Assembly: GCA_036936605.1 (NCBI GenBank)
Contig: JAUPFV010000002.1
Coordinates: 316,030,893-316,094,892 of the forward strand
Length of the DNA stretch: 64,000 nucleotides
Source of the DNA: Limnanthes douglasii subsp. nivea
Lineage: Eukaryota; Streptophyta; Magnoliopsida; Brassicales; Limnanthaceae
Reading direction: 5' to 3'
Part shown: positions 10,800 to 20,763 of the stretch, piece by piece
Layout of the letters: the number at the start of each line of letters is the position of its first letter
Numbering within the stretch: position 1 is the stretch's first letter
The notes under the pieces: generated by a model
What the model was told of the DNA's origin: nothing
Seen by the model: only the letters and a program-made list of their open reading frames with translations
The model's database searches: none
Translations under genes and position numbers: made by a program

Positions 10800-11500
10800 T
10801 GTTTGTTTGTTTTACAAGTATCACGCGCGAATCATGTTAGATACCTTAAGCGATCCCAAGCAGACTAAGATTCTAGTTTTTCCTTGTTTGTGATACATTC
10901 GCCCCGCACGAATCATATATGATAGTTACCGCGATTCACTACCCACTAAACTTTAATGTGTATGCTTGTTTGTTTTACATTCCCCTCGCGCTAGTCTTGT
11001 ATGATATCTTGAGCGATTCATTGTAGACTAAACTATGATGAGTTTACTCTTTTGTTTTACAATCGGCACACGCGAATGGTGTTCCATCTCTTAAGCGATT
11101 CACTTTATTGCAAACTTCAATGTGTTTCCTTTATTTTTTAGCACTCACCTCGCGCGAAGCATGCTTGATATCCTTAGTCTCATCACTGCACACTAAACTG
11201 TAATGTGTATGCTTGTTTGTCTCACATGCTCCACACGCGAATCATGTATGGTATCGTACGCGATTCAATGTAGTGAAAACTTCTACGTCTTTACTTGTTT
11301 GTTTCCCATTAGCCCCGCGCGACTCATGTCATATATCCTAAGCGACTCATTGAAGACTAAACTTTGATGAGTTTACTCGTTTGTTTTACCTTCGACACGC
11401 GCGAGTTATGTTGCATCTTTTAAGCGAGTCACTGCGGTGAAAACTCCAATGTGTTTGGTTATTTTTTCACACTCACCGTGCGTGAAACGTGCTTTGCTAT
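10800..11500 (+). repeat. CGCG-motif cluster 3: ~83-bp tandem array with higher-order structure
   Basis: Eight to nine units with starts near 10804, 10886, 10968, 11050, 11132, 11216, 11300, 11382 and 11460 each read roughly TTGTTTGTTTTACA, then a CGCGCGAATCATG-like site, then ATATCTTAAGCGATTCA, then ACTAAAC. Units four apart resemble each other more than neighbours do: 10968 and 11300 share GATGAGTTTACT, 11050 and 11382 share TGTGTTT, and 11132 and 11460 share CACTCACC. This implies a ~330-bp four-unit higher-order repeat. The array sits between the transposase 3' end and the SANT-like ORF. It is too long and diverged to be a CRISPR. Confidence 0.85.
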
Positions 11501-11502
11501 GT

Positions 11503-11829
11503 TTAACGATTCACTACACAATAAATAATCATATCTCTCGATATCCAATCATTATCTTCCCACTGCCATACGTTTCCTGCCTTTAAGCGCAAATCTAAAC
11601 AAAGATCAGAAACACGTAGCAAGGGTTCTGATTTCAGTTCTTTGTACCTCGCAGCGACGCTTTCACGTGTTCGAACGTGGGGGCCGACAAATCCAAGCCT
11701 CCCGTAGTCAAAGTACATCTTGCATAAAACTTGGTCCCAAAAATTATCTTTCTTTGCATCCGAGCTTGTGGTCTTCACGTACTTCACCGCTTGGAGCAAG
11801 TGTTGGTCTTCATCGACGCACCAACTCAT
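11503..11829 (-). CDS. SANT/Myb-like (trihelix-type) DNA-binding domain ORF
   Basis: The frame of 108 codons starts at 11829. It resembles the SANT/Myb-like domain of plant transposon accessory proteins: an acidic start (DEDQHLLQAV), a central aromatic segment (NFWDQVLCKMYFDYG), then the RTRESVAARYKEL helix that contacts DNA in this fold. It may be a single small gene or the first exon of a longer one, since nothing after about residue 98 is recognisable. It lies between motif clusters 3 and 4 on the strand opposite the transposase. A DNA-binding protein inside an element full of one short motif is a natural candidate for the reader of that motif, but this is inference. Confidence 0.6.
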   Translation of the reverse strand: MSWCVDEDQHLLQAVKYVKTTSSDAKKDNFWDQVLCKMYFDYGRLGFVGPHVRTRESVAARYKELKSEPLLRVSDLCLDLRLKAGNVWQWEDNDWISRDMIIYCVVNR

Positions 11830-12392
11830 ACCTATTTCCTAGTTGAAGTGTTTTAATTGTTTAAGAGTATACAATATGTAGTTTCGTGGAGGTATATATA
11901 AGGGAGAAATATTAGGGTTGTAAGTAGGCGGGTAATATTTTCTAGCTTATTTTTTGGCGGGAGAATTAAAGTTAAGTAATAACTTTTGGCGGGAGTATAA
12001 CATGTCACCCATCAGGCGTATTTACTTTCGGTATTGCATTCGTAAATCGCGCAACGTAACATATATCATTGTGGTTGTAATTAGTAAAACGCGTGTTATA
12101 TAGTGTCAAACATCCATGTTGCGCGAGCTATTCACACCACACAAAGTCATGTGTTGGTCGGTAATCCCTCTGTCAACATCCTTAAGGTATTTGGTTTGTT
12201 ACAGTTATATCGCGCATTCCATACAACATACAACGTGTATTACTTCAAAACAACCCCCCTATGCCTAACACTTCGCGCGAGTTACAAAAAACATGATACG
12301 CTAATTATGTTACACCTCATACGCGAGACAATTGTGGTTACAAGTCCTACAAAACATTACTATCTTGCGCGAGTCACGTTGGAAATACAATG
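11830..12392. other. Intergenic spacer inside the large Mutator-like element
   Basis: The spacer runs from the SANT-like ORF start to the 3' end of the protease gene. The first 200 bp are AT-rich, with two TTTTGGCGGGAG copies at about 11951 and 11984. The rest is motif cluster 4. Confidence 0.6.
12046..12372 (+). repeat. CGCG-motif cluster 4 (7 sites)
   Basis: Sites are ATCGCGCAAC (12046), AACGCGTG (12089), TTGCGCGAGC (12119), ATCGCGCATT (12209), TTCGCGCGAGTTAC (12272), TACGCGAGAC (12320) and TTGCGCGAGTCACG (12366). They lie just beyond the stop codon of the protease gene. Confidence 0.8.
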
Positions 12393-15300
12393 CTACAAAT
12401 TGGATGCCCTTAAATTAGTGTTCTTGTCCTTCAGGAAGTGGTTGAAGATTTCTACACGTGCTCTAGCTGGCATACACTTGCTATATTTCTTGCCTACGAA
12501 GCCGTGCTGGATAATGTCTTTCACATACTGACAGACGAACACTCCACAGTCAAGCGTATCTTTTTCTTGCTGTGGGATTTCGATAGCTGCTTTAACTTTG
12601 TATCCATTCTTCACACGCGGTATGTATCTCTTCCTCATACAATAGTTGAGCTTGTCAAATAAGAAAAATGTTAGTTTCGTTTTTTGAAGTTAAATGTGTA
12701 ATATTAATGTTGTGAATCACTTTACATTAGGACGCGAGATCCATCCTTTTACACGTGATTCGCACACAGACTGACGCGAGATGTATAAGGAGTCTGCAAA
12801 CAATGAACATACATCGTCACACAATAATGTTTCATACTACTTACCAAAGCATCGCTCGTTTTCCTAGTGTTGCCTGGAGTGAATTTGCTAAGAGGGGCCA
12901 GGTAATTGTAGTTTTTTGCCGAACCATTCTCCAAGTCTATTACCAACAACGTCCAGTGGTTAGTACCGTTTTCATTTATGGTGCATACCGGAACAGATGC
13001 GATAAACGTGTCTTTTGCGCTCTCAAATACTGCGTCAATAACGTTTGTAACATCTGCTCTTTTGGCTAGTAATGTCTGTAATAGAACCATTGTACAGCAT
13101 CAATATCAAACTTCTCATCACTTCAAATGTGTATTTATTAATAAGATACTAACCGTTGCCACTCCTGATATCTGAATAGCATTTTGTTTACAATTGTACT
13201 CGTCATTCAGTCCTTTAAAAGGTACGGTCCAGTTTGAATCTTGAAGCAGCTTATATATCCAGGCATCGATGATCTGCAGGACGTAAAAATCATAGTTATA
13301 TCTAGAGTAGCTGTTCATTATTTGTGTTCTATCAAGTTTCTAAGCTTTACCTTGAAATCTAGCTCCCCTTCGTATGCTACGGCCATTAGTTCTGTGACGT
13401 TAACACTTAGCCGGTATGAAAATTCATGCTCTGCCAAATACCATACCTCAGAGTCTAGTTGATCTTCGTTTTGTTGAATTCGAAGGACCTTGCGGTATTG
13501 ACGAACATCTATTAAGTTCGTAGTAGCTGTTTCTTTTTCCCAAGTTTGTTCACTAGTTCCCGCCTCTTGCGTCTGTGTAAGTAAATCCCAATTTGGATTT
13601 ATATTATCTACTAACTGCGAAACAACATAAACCTGTTTAAATAACCATCCCCAACTTACAAATCAGTATAGTAATGTTATCATAGTTAAGAACATATCAT
13701 TGTAGGTGCATCTCATAACAGACTTTTCGACGCACTAATGTCCCCCGACTTTCCTCCACTCGAGTGTATGGCCATCACCTTATCAATTTCATCAAAAAAT
13801 GATTGTGTACATAATACGAATGCATCATCGAGGTTTGGAAGATCAAAACAATCTGCGTCCACTTCCACTGCTGGTTGTACTGGTTCTCTGGTCTCCGGCT
13901 GCGTTAGTACTTCCAACTTCGCTTTGCATTGCGCTTCCAACTTCGTTTGCAACTCGTTCTTTGATTTTACAGCAGTTCCCACTTCCACCCCGGTTTCAGT
14001 TTTGGGTTGTCTAGTAACACTTGCTGTGCTAGGGACATTTCCTTTCTGTAGCCTTCTCTTTCTCACATGACAAACCTGTAAAAAATGCAATCAAAGGCGT
14101 GGGTTTACGTTATATAAGGGGACTCGCGTCCTGATGCAGCACTCTTAACTCGCGCGGCATGAACCACATGATTCTGTATATCACGCATGACGAAACTGGC
14201 ACATGGATTACATGATGCGCGAGGTACTCATCCATGGTGACATGGTTGTCTCGTAATGTCGCGCGATAGGGGGAAAATGATCATAACATCGCGCGAGTCG
14301 TACAATACGGGAACCATATGACTATAGTTACATTTCCCAACTCTTACAGTTGCAATACATAAATCGTGTGAGGCACAACGCGAACCTCTGCATGCAACAA
14401 CGCGACTCAAATTAGACAGTTGTCAATGTGGCACTTTAGGTTTGCCATATGGTTTCTGTATATATCAAAAATTACTTAGACAGCTTCGTTCGAGCATGTA
14501 TTTTGATCTTACAACATCCTCCTCCATTAGATACAACATAATAACTATAACATAACATTTCCGGAACTTGAAAATTTAAAAACAGACATATCGTATTAAA
14601 CAACATTTAAAACCCACTATTTAAATTCGAAGTTTGGAAAACAACAGCGTGGCCAAGAAGTTGAATCTTTAACATAGCTATAAGAAGTTGAATCTTAATA
14701 ACTTAAGATCCACTTACATCTTCATGTCCATGCTCCCCGGCCTTCGGCGCGCTTGTCGGAGTTTCATGTGGAGCACTTCTATTCATTTACGTCCCAGTAT
14801 TTTGCTCACCAACATTTGGAATGGCCACATCTACCTCTATTCCTTTTGAACCAGCATCAACACAAACTGTATCAGCTGCAGGTTCGGCCCGATTATGTTC
14901 TCCTGCAGTCTCATTCCCATCAACATCTACCTGTAACTCTTGTGCCGTTTCAGCTGCAATCTCAAGAGGTTCTGCATCTATTGGTATTTGTACAGTTGGT
15001 GCTGCCACAATAGCATTTTTCACTTCTTGCTCTTCAAACCCTTTAGCAGTTTCTGAGGTTACATCAATTGCTTGTGCTTCGATGGGTTTTGGCTCGTGCT
15101 GCACACCTTGGTGTTCAAACTCTTGTGCAGTTTCAGCCACAAGAACATTCGGTTCTTCTTCATTGGGTACAATACCAATGTCCCCTTCAGCAGCCGCTCC
15201 TACTGCCTCAACCGTGGATTTGACTGCACCGACATTAATCTGTACCTCAACCGTCGACGGGACAAGCCTACATTTGTCAACACCCAAAACATACAAAATT

Positions 15301-17623
15301 GTTGTATTTACCTGCCCCTCCCCCGATGTCTCATTAGCATCAATCGATCCTTCAGGAGATTCAGATGCCTTACCTTCCTCAACCGTCGCACCTCTGTCCT
15401 ATACCAACTCGTGTTTGTCTTCTTCACTGTCATTAGTTGTAGAACCCTCTACAATTACTTCATCTCTATCAATTTTTTCTCTCCTTCTTCTAACCTTTTC
15501 ATCCCGTGTTTTCTTGAGACATAAACAATGGTTTTAGAAACCTCCTCTACTGTTTCCGATACATTGACCCCTTTCACTGGGGACTCCTCCTCTACCGAAC
15601 AGAACGGTAGCACACAAACCTTTTTTAGTGCTTCATTAACATCAGCTTCTTCATCTTCTTGGTCACCTTTAAAAGCTTGTTCTTGAAGCTTCGAAGTCAA
15701 CAAAGCAACCTCCCTTTAGAGTTCTTCAATCTGTGGTGAAATTCAAGAAGTATTAGGCAAATTAATGAAAATGGAATATTACAATTTATTACCTATCGAA
15801 CGACTTACTTGTCTATTCTTTCGGGCCAGAGAAATCGTTAGCCTTTTGTTTTATACGGAGTACCTATATTTGACACTGGTTCTCTTCTTAACAGACTTCA
15901 TTTTCTTCAATAAAATATTACAAGCGCTTGCCTTGTAAACTTTCATCCTTCTCGTCCGGGTACTTGAGCTGCCCTCTTTCTGGGGTGTATTTTTTTGATG
16001 ATCCATCCACCCCTGCAACTGCTGCCCTTAATCCTCATCCCCTCCCTGGTAATCTACTGTACCAGAGCCCTGTCCAATCTCCATCATATTTGTTTGCTCT
16101 CCTCTACTATACTTGGCCCGTTTCCCTCCTGTAGTGATCACCGATTTTTTCCTTTTTCCTTTTGATATGCTTACACACCCTGTCCCGACCTCCCCCGACC
16201 CGAATGCCAGTTCTTCAGCTTCCGTTAGCTCGAGCTCCCCATCCAACACCTGCAAATCAAAGTTAATGTTTCATCTAACACAGCACACGCACGAACACGA
16301 CGCGCATCAGTAAACAAAAGTTCCAACATAACGCGAATCTTGGGTTTACTTATGTCCCATGTCGCGCGACGGTTGAGGTCTCACCATTGTCACGCGAATC
16401 ACATGTAACAAGGCCTCTCCATAAGGGTCTCTAACGCGACACATGCATTTATTAAATAGGTCCTGTTATTTTACCATCCTAAACATCATGTCGCGCGTCC
16501 TATACGCGATGCACTCGGTAACTATATGTACGTACATCACGCTATAATGCTGCTACTTCGCGCGACAAACATTGAAAACATACAAAAAACAGTGATAACT
16601 TACCTCCTCATCAGCCAGCTTCCTCACCCTTTTAACAACCGCTATAGTCGCCTCCTTGCATTCCAGCCCCCACCATTTTTAACACCTAGGTATCATGTTT
16701 GGCCTCACCAAATCTGCACCTAGCGTGGTGTGCTCCATTATGAAGGGTTGCAAGGTTAAACCAGACTCGTATCACTTTCATAATAGAATAAAATAACACA
16801 CTAATTGTTCGATACAAACCAACAACACTGCTACACAGCCAATGACGTGATCAGGTGTCCCTTTCGCCAAACAGTTTACCATCGACTTCGTTAGCTTCTC
16901 AACAATTGCTCTAGACCAATCATAATCATTAATTTTGTTCATGTCTTCTACGTAAAAAACCATCGTCCATCCCATGATATCTCCAGACACAGAATAGAAC
17001 AGGATTGAACAAATGAATAGTATTAAAAGCTTCGCAACGTCGGTCACGGATTCCTCACTACCATCATTGGCCGCTATTTCTATTGATTCATGTGTCGAAA
17101 CAGACGGTAGTTATTGCATTTTATATGCCAAAACATCGGTAGATCTAACAATATGTTATTCGTACCTTTATCAACACATTTGAAATAGCCTTTTGGTTTG
17201 ACGGTCCACTTTTCCTAGCACGTGGATGCAAGAAATATTTCTGCATTAGTGCAGACTCGTTCTCCCCACCATCTTTAAATCTTCCACTGAAAGCCCCTAA
17301 TCTATTCATAGGCATTTCCTCCGTTCCATTTTTAAGACCGAAAATTGCTTTAACATCCTTCGTTGTAAGCTTCACCCGCTTTGAAACTATTCTAAAGTAG
17401 CCGTTCTTTGGTGAGTATCTCTTTATAATCTCCTCTAGGACCTTGTTAAATCGCTTCTTCGGCAGGTCTTTGTTCCTTGTCTCAAAGGAAGTTTTAAGCA
17501 AAGTATAATATGGCGTGTTCTTTGTAGCCTTAATATGCTCCTCGGTGACTATATCTTTCTGCAGCAAATTCAATATGCTCACCAGACTAGACCTGTAAAA
17601 AGTACCTTTGCCCATAGCAGAAC
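12393..17623 (-). CDS. Ulp1-like (C48 family) cysteine protease gene of the Mutator-like element, multi-exon
   Basis: The C-terminal half splices cleanly, all in phase 0 at canonical sites: about 13632-13351, 13273-13154, 13075-12845 and 12650-12393. It holds the Ulp1/SENP catalytic signature: His in NHWTLLVIDLEN (about 12957), the oxyanion Gln in PQQEKDTLDCG and the nucleophile Cys in LDCGVFVCQY (about 12547). Where Ulp1 has the catalytic Asp, this protein reads NYNYL. Upstream coding blocks are 17623-17166 and about 17100-16818, resembling the N-terminal domain found with Ulp1 domains in plant Mutator proteins (KLTTKDVKAIFGL, ..DVAKLLILFICSILF...DYDWSRAI). Blocks 16255-16050, 15703-15455, 15296-14787 and about 14075-13713 are a lysine-rich then acidic, Ala/Glu-rich linker with repeated AAETAQE-type phrases. 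The exact central exons and the true start, perhaps upstream of 17623, are uncertain. It would cut SUMO-like conjugates; its role in the element is unknown. Confidence 0.65.
12731..12780 (+). repeat. CGCG-motif cluster 5 (2 sites in a protease-gene intron)
   Basis: ACGCGAGATCC (12731) and ACGCGAGATG (12773) both fall in the 194-bp intron (12651-12844) between the His and Cys exons. Confidence 0.7.
14122..14404 (+). repeat. CGCG-motif cluster 6 (7 sites)
   Basis: Sites include CTCGCGTCC (14122), CTCGCGCGGC (14149), GCGCGAGGT (14217), TCGCGCGATAGG (14259), TCGCGCGAGTCG (14289), ACGCGAACC (14378) and ACGCGACTC (14400). The cluster lies in the non-coding gap between two coding blocks of the protease gene, although that gene is on the minus strand. 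Confidence 0.8.
16297..16563 (+). repeat. CGCG-motif cluster 7 (8 sites)
   Basis: Sites are ACGCGCATC (16300), ACGCGAATC (16330), TCGCGCGACGG (16361), ACGCGAATCAC (16391), ACGCGACAC (16435), TCGCGCGTCC (16491), ACGCGATGC (16505) and TCGCGCGACA (16558). The cluster sits in a non-coding gap of the protease gene. Confidence 0.8.
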
Positions 17624-17707
17624 CTGTTTGAACAAAACAAAACACACGTAAGAATCCCAACTGCACTGCCTACTTATACTATATCTAGCGACACAATAGA
17701 TACACAA

Positions 17708-18150
17708 CACGCGTATCATTACCAGGTTGAAATCCCCAGTGATCAGATAACTACTGCTTACGCGATACATCTACTAAACTCGCGCGAGGGCATAAATTCG
17801 GTAAGTCGTCCGTATCTCGCGCAACTTAGGCGCGAGTCATGCTAACCAGAACCCCAATGCCAGGGAGAGCCTGCTAACTGACTTGCCACACGCGAATTAG
17901 GTTATACGATGAACCCAGTCCAAACACATATTTCACGTTTCCTAAGCAACCATTTCCATCAATATGAATTTCAAAACCATTTACTGCCCTAACAAAGCAT
18001 TCACATAACATACGCGTAATAGAACCAAGAACTACTCTGCCCCTAATCAAAGCTACCAAAATTAATCCAAACTGATAATAATCCAACGCGAGACACAGCA
18101 CGATTTCTGTGAAAAACAACTACAACAGCACCCAGTTTACTACCTCGCGC
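17708..18150 (+). repeat. CGCG-motif cluster 8 (~9 sites)
   Basis: Sites include ACGCGTATC (17709), ACGCGATAC (17760), TCGCGCGAGGG (17780), TCGCGCAAC (17817), GCGCGAGTC (17831), ACGCGAATTAGG (17889), ACGCGTAATAG (18013), ACGCGAGAC (18086) and the palindrome CCTCGCGCGAGG (18143). The cluster lies upstream of, or in the first intron of, the protease gene and marks the right flank of the motif-bearing region. Confidence 0.8.
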
Positions 18151-18159
18151 GAGGTAGCA

Positions 18160-19067
18160 ACCTGATTACAGTTAAGAGTCTCCCACTCTTTCTTCGACTA
18201 ACGGAGGCACTCGCCGGCCGGAGAAACTAACACGGTACGTATCGACATCATCAAACTGTAAACGAAAACAAACTAACCTTGAATGTCCTTTGACGAGGGT
18301 TCGAAATCCGGTGCACCGGTGGTTTATGCTTCGGACGAGAAATAATCGAAGCAGGTCTACACAATGTCGCTTCCACCTTCGCCGGAGTGTTTAGTCAGTC
18401 GTTCGCCGGAGGATCTTGGTAAAAAAGGAGACTGTTCGTTTACAGGTTTCTTTTTGGGTTCTAATTGTTCTCTGACTTTCTTCTAAAGTCTTTTTGTCTT
18501 TTTGGTATCTTAAAGTTTTTGGGATTTTGGGGAAAAGTACAAATTAGAAAAATAGTAACCTATTTTCTCTTTCTTCTAGTATTATGGCTATTTTGGTAAA
18601 AATATAGTCCTCTTACTACTAGTCTAAGCGACTTATATTTGGGTACTTATTTGGGATTAGATACTTGAAAAGATATTTATGGGTACTTTTCCTTAGAAAA
18701 TAATCAAGAGTTTGTAATATATTTTTAAAATAAATAAACTTGAGGTTCTTGAACGAGTTCCCTAAACACCCGTTACCCGTATCACTTTAAAAACAAATAC
18801 CGCTTATGAGTACTCTAAATTGGTGGATTTGGATTACGTGGGGAAAGATAAAATCAAACTCAGAATTCGATTTGGGCATTCTATATTGGTTTTTTCAAGC
18901 TTATCCATCTCTAATTTTTAGAGACCACTGACTTATCTATTTCTTATTGATTAAGATAAAGACTGACTCAGTAACCGGTAAACCGCTTGTTGTGTCTCGT
19001 ACAAAAAACTATAACTTCTTTTACCATCCATCGAGAAGGACCGTGTTGCGATTACAACAGAAACCGA
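18160..19067. other. Right flank of the Mutator-like element and SKIP1-like promoter region
   Basis: From 18160 to about 18440 the sequence is GC-richer, with CGCCGG phrases, and may be leader of the protease gene. From about 18440 to 18700 it is T-rich with no motif. The element's right end probably lies in 18.4-18.7 kb but I could not fix it. From 18.7 kb to the ATG is AT-rich upstream sequence of the F-box gene, with no TATA box that I would insist on. Confidence 0.4.
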
Positions 19068-20197
19068 ATGGACGGCGAAAAAGAACCAGAGTCGGTACAG
19101 AAAAATTCAGATTGGGCCGATGTGACTCGGGAGATCCTCGTCGACATCCTCTCTCGGCTCACTTTGGAGGAGCGATGGACAGGACCTATGATGGTTTGCA
19201 AATCGTGGCTAATTGCATGCAAGGATCGGTCTATGTACTCGGTGTTCGATATCGATTCTACTTTCGAATCGTCCACCGAATCGATGCGGTGGTGGTCCTC
19301 TGATTTCGAGAGAAAGATCGATTCTATGTTTCGATCAGTCGTGGATTGGAGCGATGGTGGTCTCACGGAGGTGCGCCTCAGGCACTGCACCGATTATTCT
19401 CTCGTCTATGCAGCTGAGAGGTATGGTGCTTGTTTCTGAATTGCTAATTTGAATTTAGTTGTTGATTGACAAGTTACTGTCATCGGTATGGTGTGATTAT
19501 CGAAGTGTTTGATGTAGTCCTGATTACATATACGTGTTGTTCTTATATATTAACGTTAGAGGTCATGAAAGACAAATGAAATCTATGAACTTTTCATCAT
19601 TGTTCCTCTGGGTTTGTTTGCAGATGTGCAAACCTTGAGGTAATTTCAGTTAAGAGTTGCCCAAATGTCACCGATACATCCATGGCTAAGATAGCTTTTA
19701 GGTGCCCCAACCTTAGGGAACTTGACATCAGCTACTGTTACGAAGTATCGCACGAGTCACTGTTGATTATCGGAAGGAACTGCCCTAATCTCAAGATACT
19801 TAAGCGAAGCATGATGAACTGGATAGATCCTTCTCAACACACTGGATCTGTTCCTCGGGAGTATTTGGATGCCTGCCCTCAAGATGGCGACTCAGAAGCC
19901 ATCTCCATTGGAAAATCCATGCCTCAGCTGCGACATCTTGAGATTCGGTTCTCCAAGTTATCCGCCAAAGCTCTCACTTTACTTACTGAAGGGTGCCAGA
20001 ACCTCGAGTATTTGGACTTGTTTGGTTGTATAAATTTGACGAGTCGCGATATCGTTAATGCTACATCGAATCTGAAGAATTTGAAAGAGCTTAAAAAGCC
20101 GAACTTTTACATCCCGAGGTCTGTCTTTCACGCGGAAAGATACAGTCACTGGAACTTGTACGATGAGCGATTTCAAACGGATGTTTTCCGTATTTGA
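19068..20197 (+). CDS. SKIP1: F-box/LRR protein similar to SKIP1
   Basis: There are two exons, 19068-19420 and 19624-20197. The intron is canonical (AGAG|GTATGG ... TTTGCAG|ATGTGC) and restores AERCANLEVISVKSC exactly. The 308-aa product has an N-terminal F-box (about residues 15-60, DWADVTREILVDILSRL...VCKSWL), which binds SKP1/ASK in SCF ubiquitin ligases. Leucine-rich repeats follow (CPNLRELDISYCYEVSHESL, NLEYLDLFGCINLTSRDI) that would select substrates. Length and motifs match Arabidopsis SKIP1 as I know it. I chose the ATG at 19068 because the sequence upstream of it does not look coding. The gene is intact and lies tail-to-tail with a degenerate eIFiso4G copy; partial copies of it occur at 22.06 and 27.9 kb. 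Confidence 0.9.
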
Positions 20198-20763
20198 TAA
20201 GCCACAAGTTAATATAACTGATGTTGAATCATCATGTTTCTTGTATTATTTTTCGTTTGTATGTGTGGTAATTTGCTTATGTTGAATGTTGTATTGTTAT
20301 ATGTAAATGTCTGTAAGTCCCGTGATTCCTGATGCTGATGCTACTTTGTTTCGTATATGACATGTAATACAACTAAAGGAAGATAATGTTTTCAATTCTT
20401 CATTGCACATTTGATTTATATATCTGAACACACAACCTTATTGCTGCCAAACGCAATGTGATTCAGACAGTCTATGTAACACTCAATTTCCTCAATGGAG
20501 AAAACTTCAAGAACTCCGGCTTCGACAAAAAAACTAGATTATTCAGGGTAAAGAAAATTAATCAAATAATACAAAACAGCTGGGTATCCCTAAAAAGTAC
20601 CATTCTCTAGAGCAAAATCCAAGGCCCATCTCTTTTTGAGATATGGTTGAGCCATGAGCTCGTAAAGATATACAGCTCAATAAGAAAGTCCTCTTGGCGG
20701 TATTTTGACTCAACTTAATAAAATGCTACAATCCGCTTCGCATTGCAGTACTTGTAGTGTAGA
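20198..20763. other. Convergent 3' region between SKIP1-like gene and eIFiso4G remnant
   Basis: Both 3' untranslated regions face each other here. Most of this stretch is duplicated at about 28300-28909, with a ~140-bp extra segment in the second copy near 28500-28620. This shows that the duplication included the whole interval between the two genes. Confidence 0.7.

Larger units (their letters stand above)
7330..18160. mobile_element. Large Mutator-like element with transposase, SANT-like ORF, Ulp1-like protease and motif clusters
   Basis: Three coding units (transposase on +, a SANT/Myb-like ORF on -, an Ulp1-like protease on -) share a unique signature: dense CGCG-core motifs in all their non-coding spacers, rare elsewhere in the window. 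That ties roughly 7.66-18.15 kb together as one element. Ulp1-like proteases together with MURA-type transposases are known from plant Mutator lineages such as Kaonashi/KI-MULEs, and several such lineages, including VANDALs, lack long inverted repeats. I could not find inverted repeats or a 9-bp duplication, so the limits given are minimal and approximate. Confidence 0.7.

Noticed and set aside
10800..11500. CRISPR-like regularly spaced repeats
   Set aside because: The units are ~83 bp, the 'spacers' resemble each other and the context is plant nuclear DNA within a Mutator-like element. It is a diverged minisatellite.
12103..12531. 142-codon plus-strand frame over motif cluster 4
   Set aside because: It spans the motif cluster and runs antisense through the protease's last exon; no domain is visible.
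14753..15537. Long plus-strand Ser/Thr-rich frame opposite the protease linker
   Set aside because: The minus-strand frame is the acidic Ala/Glu linker that continues the protease gene; the plus-strand frame is its complement.
7662..18150. CGCG motifs as CAMTA-binding CGCG boxes or E2F sites of the host
   Set aside because: The CAMTA consensus, as I know it, disfavours A after CGCG, whereas CGCGA is the dominant form here. E2F sites would not be expected seventy at a time only in one element's spacers. Kept as an alternative to test, not as the call.
7080..18700. Terminal inverted repeats of the large Mutator-like element
   Set aside because: The flanks at 7.08-7.3 kb and 18.4-18.7 kb have a vaguely similar base composition, but I could not align them as inverted repeats or find a matching 9-bp flank, so none is reported.
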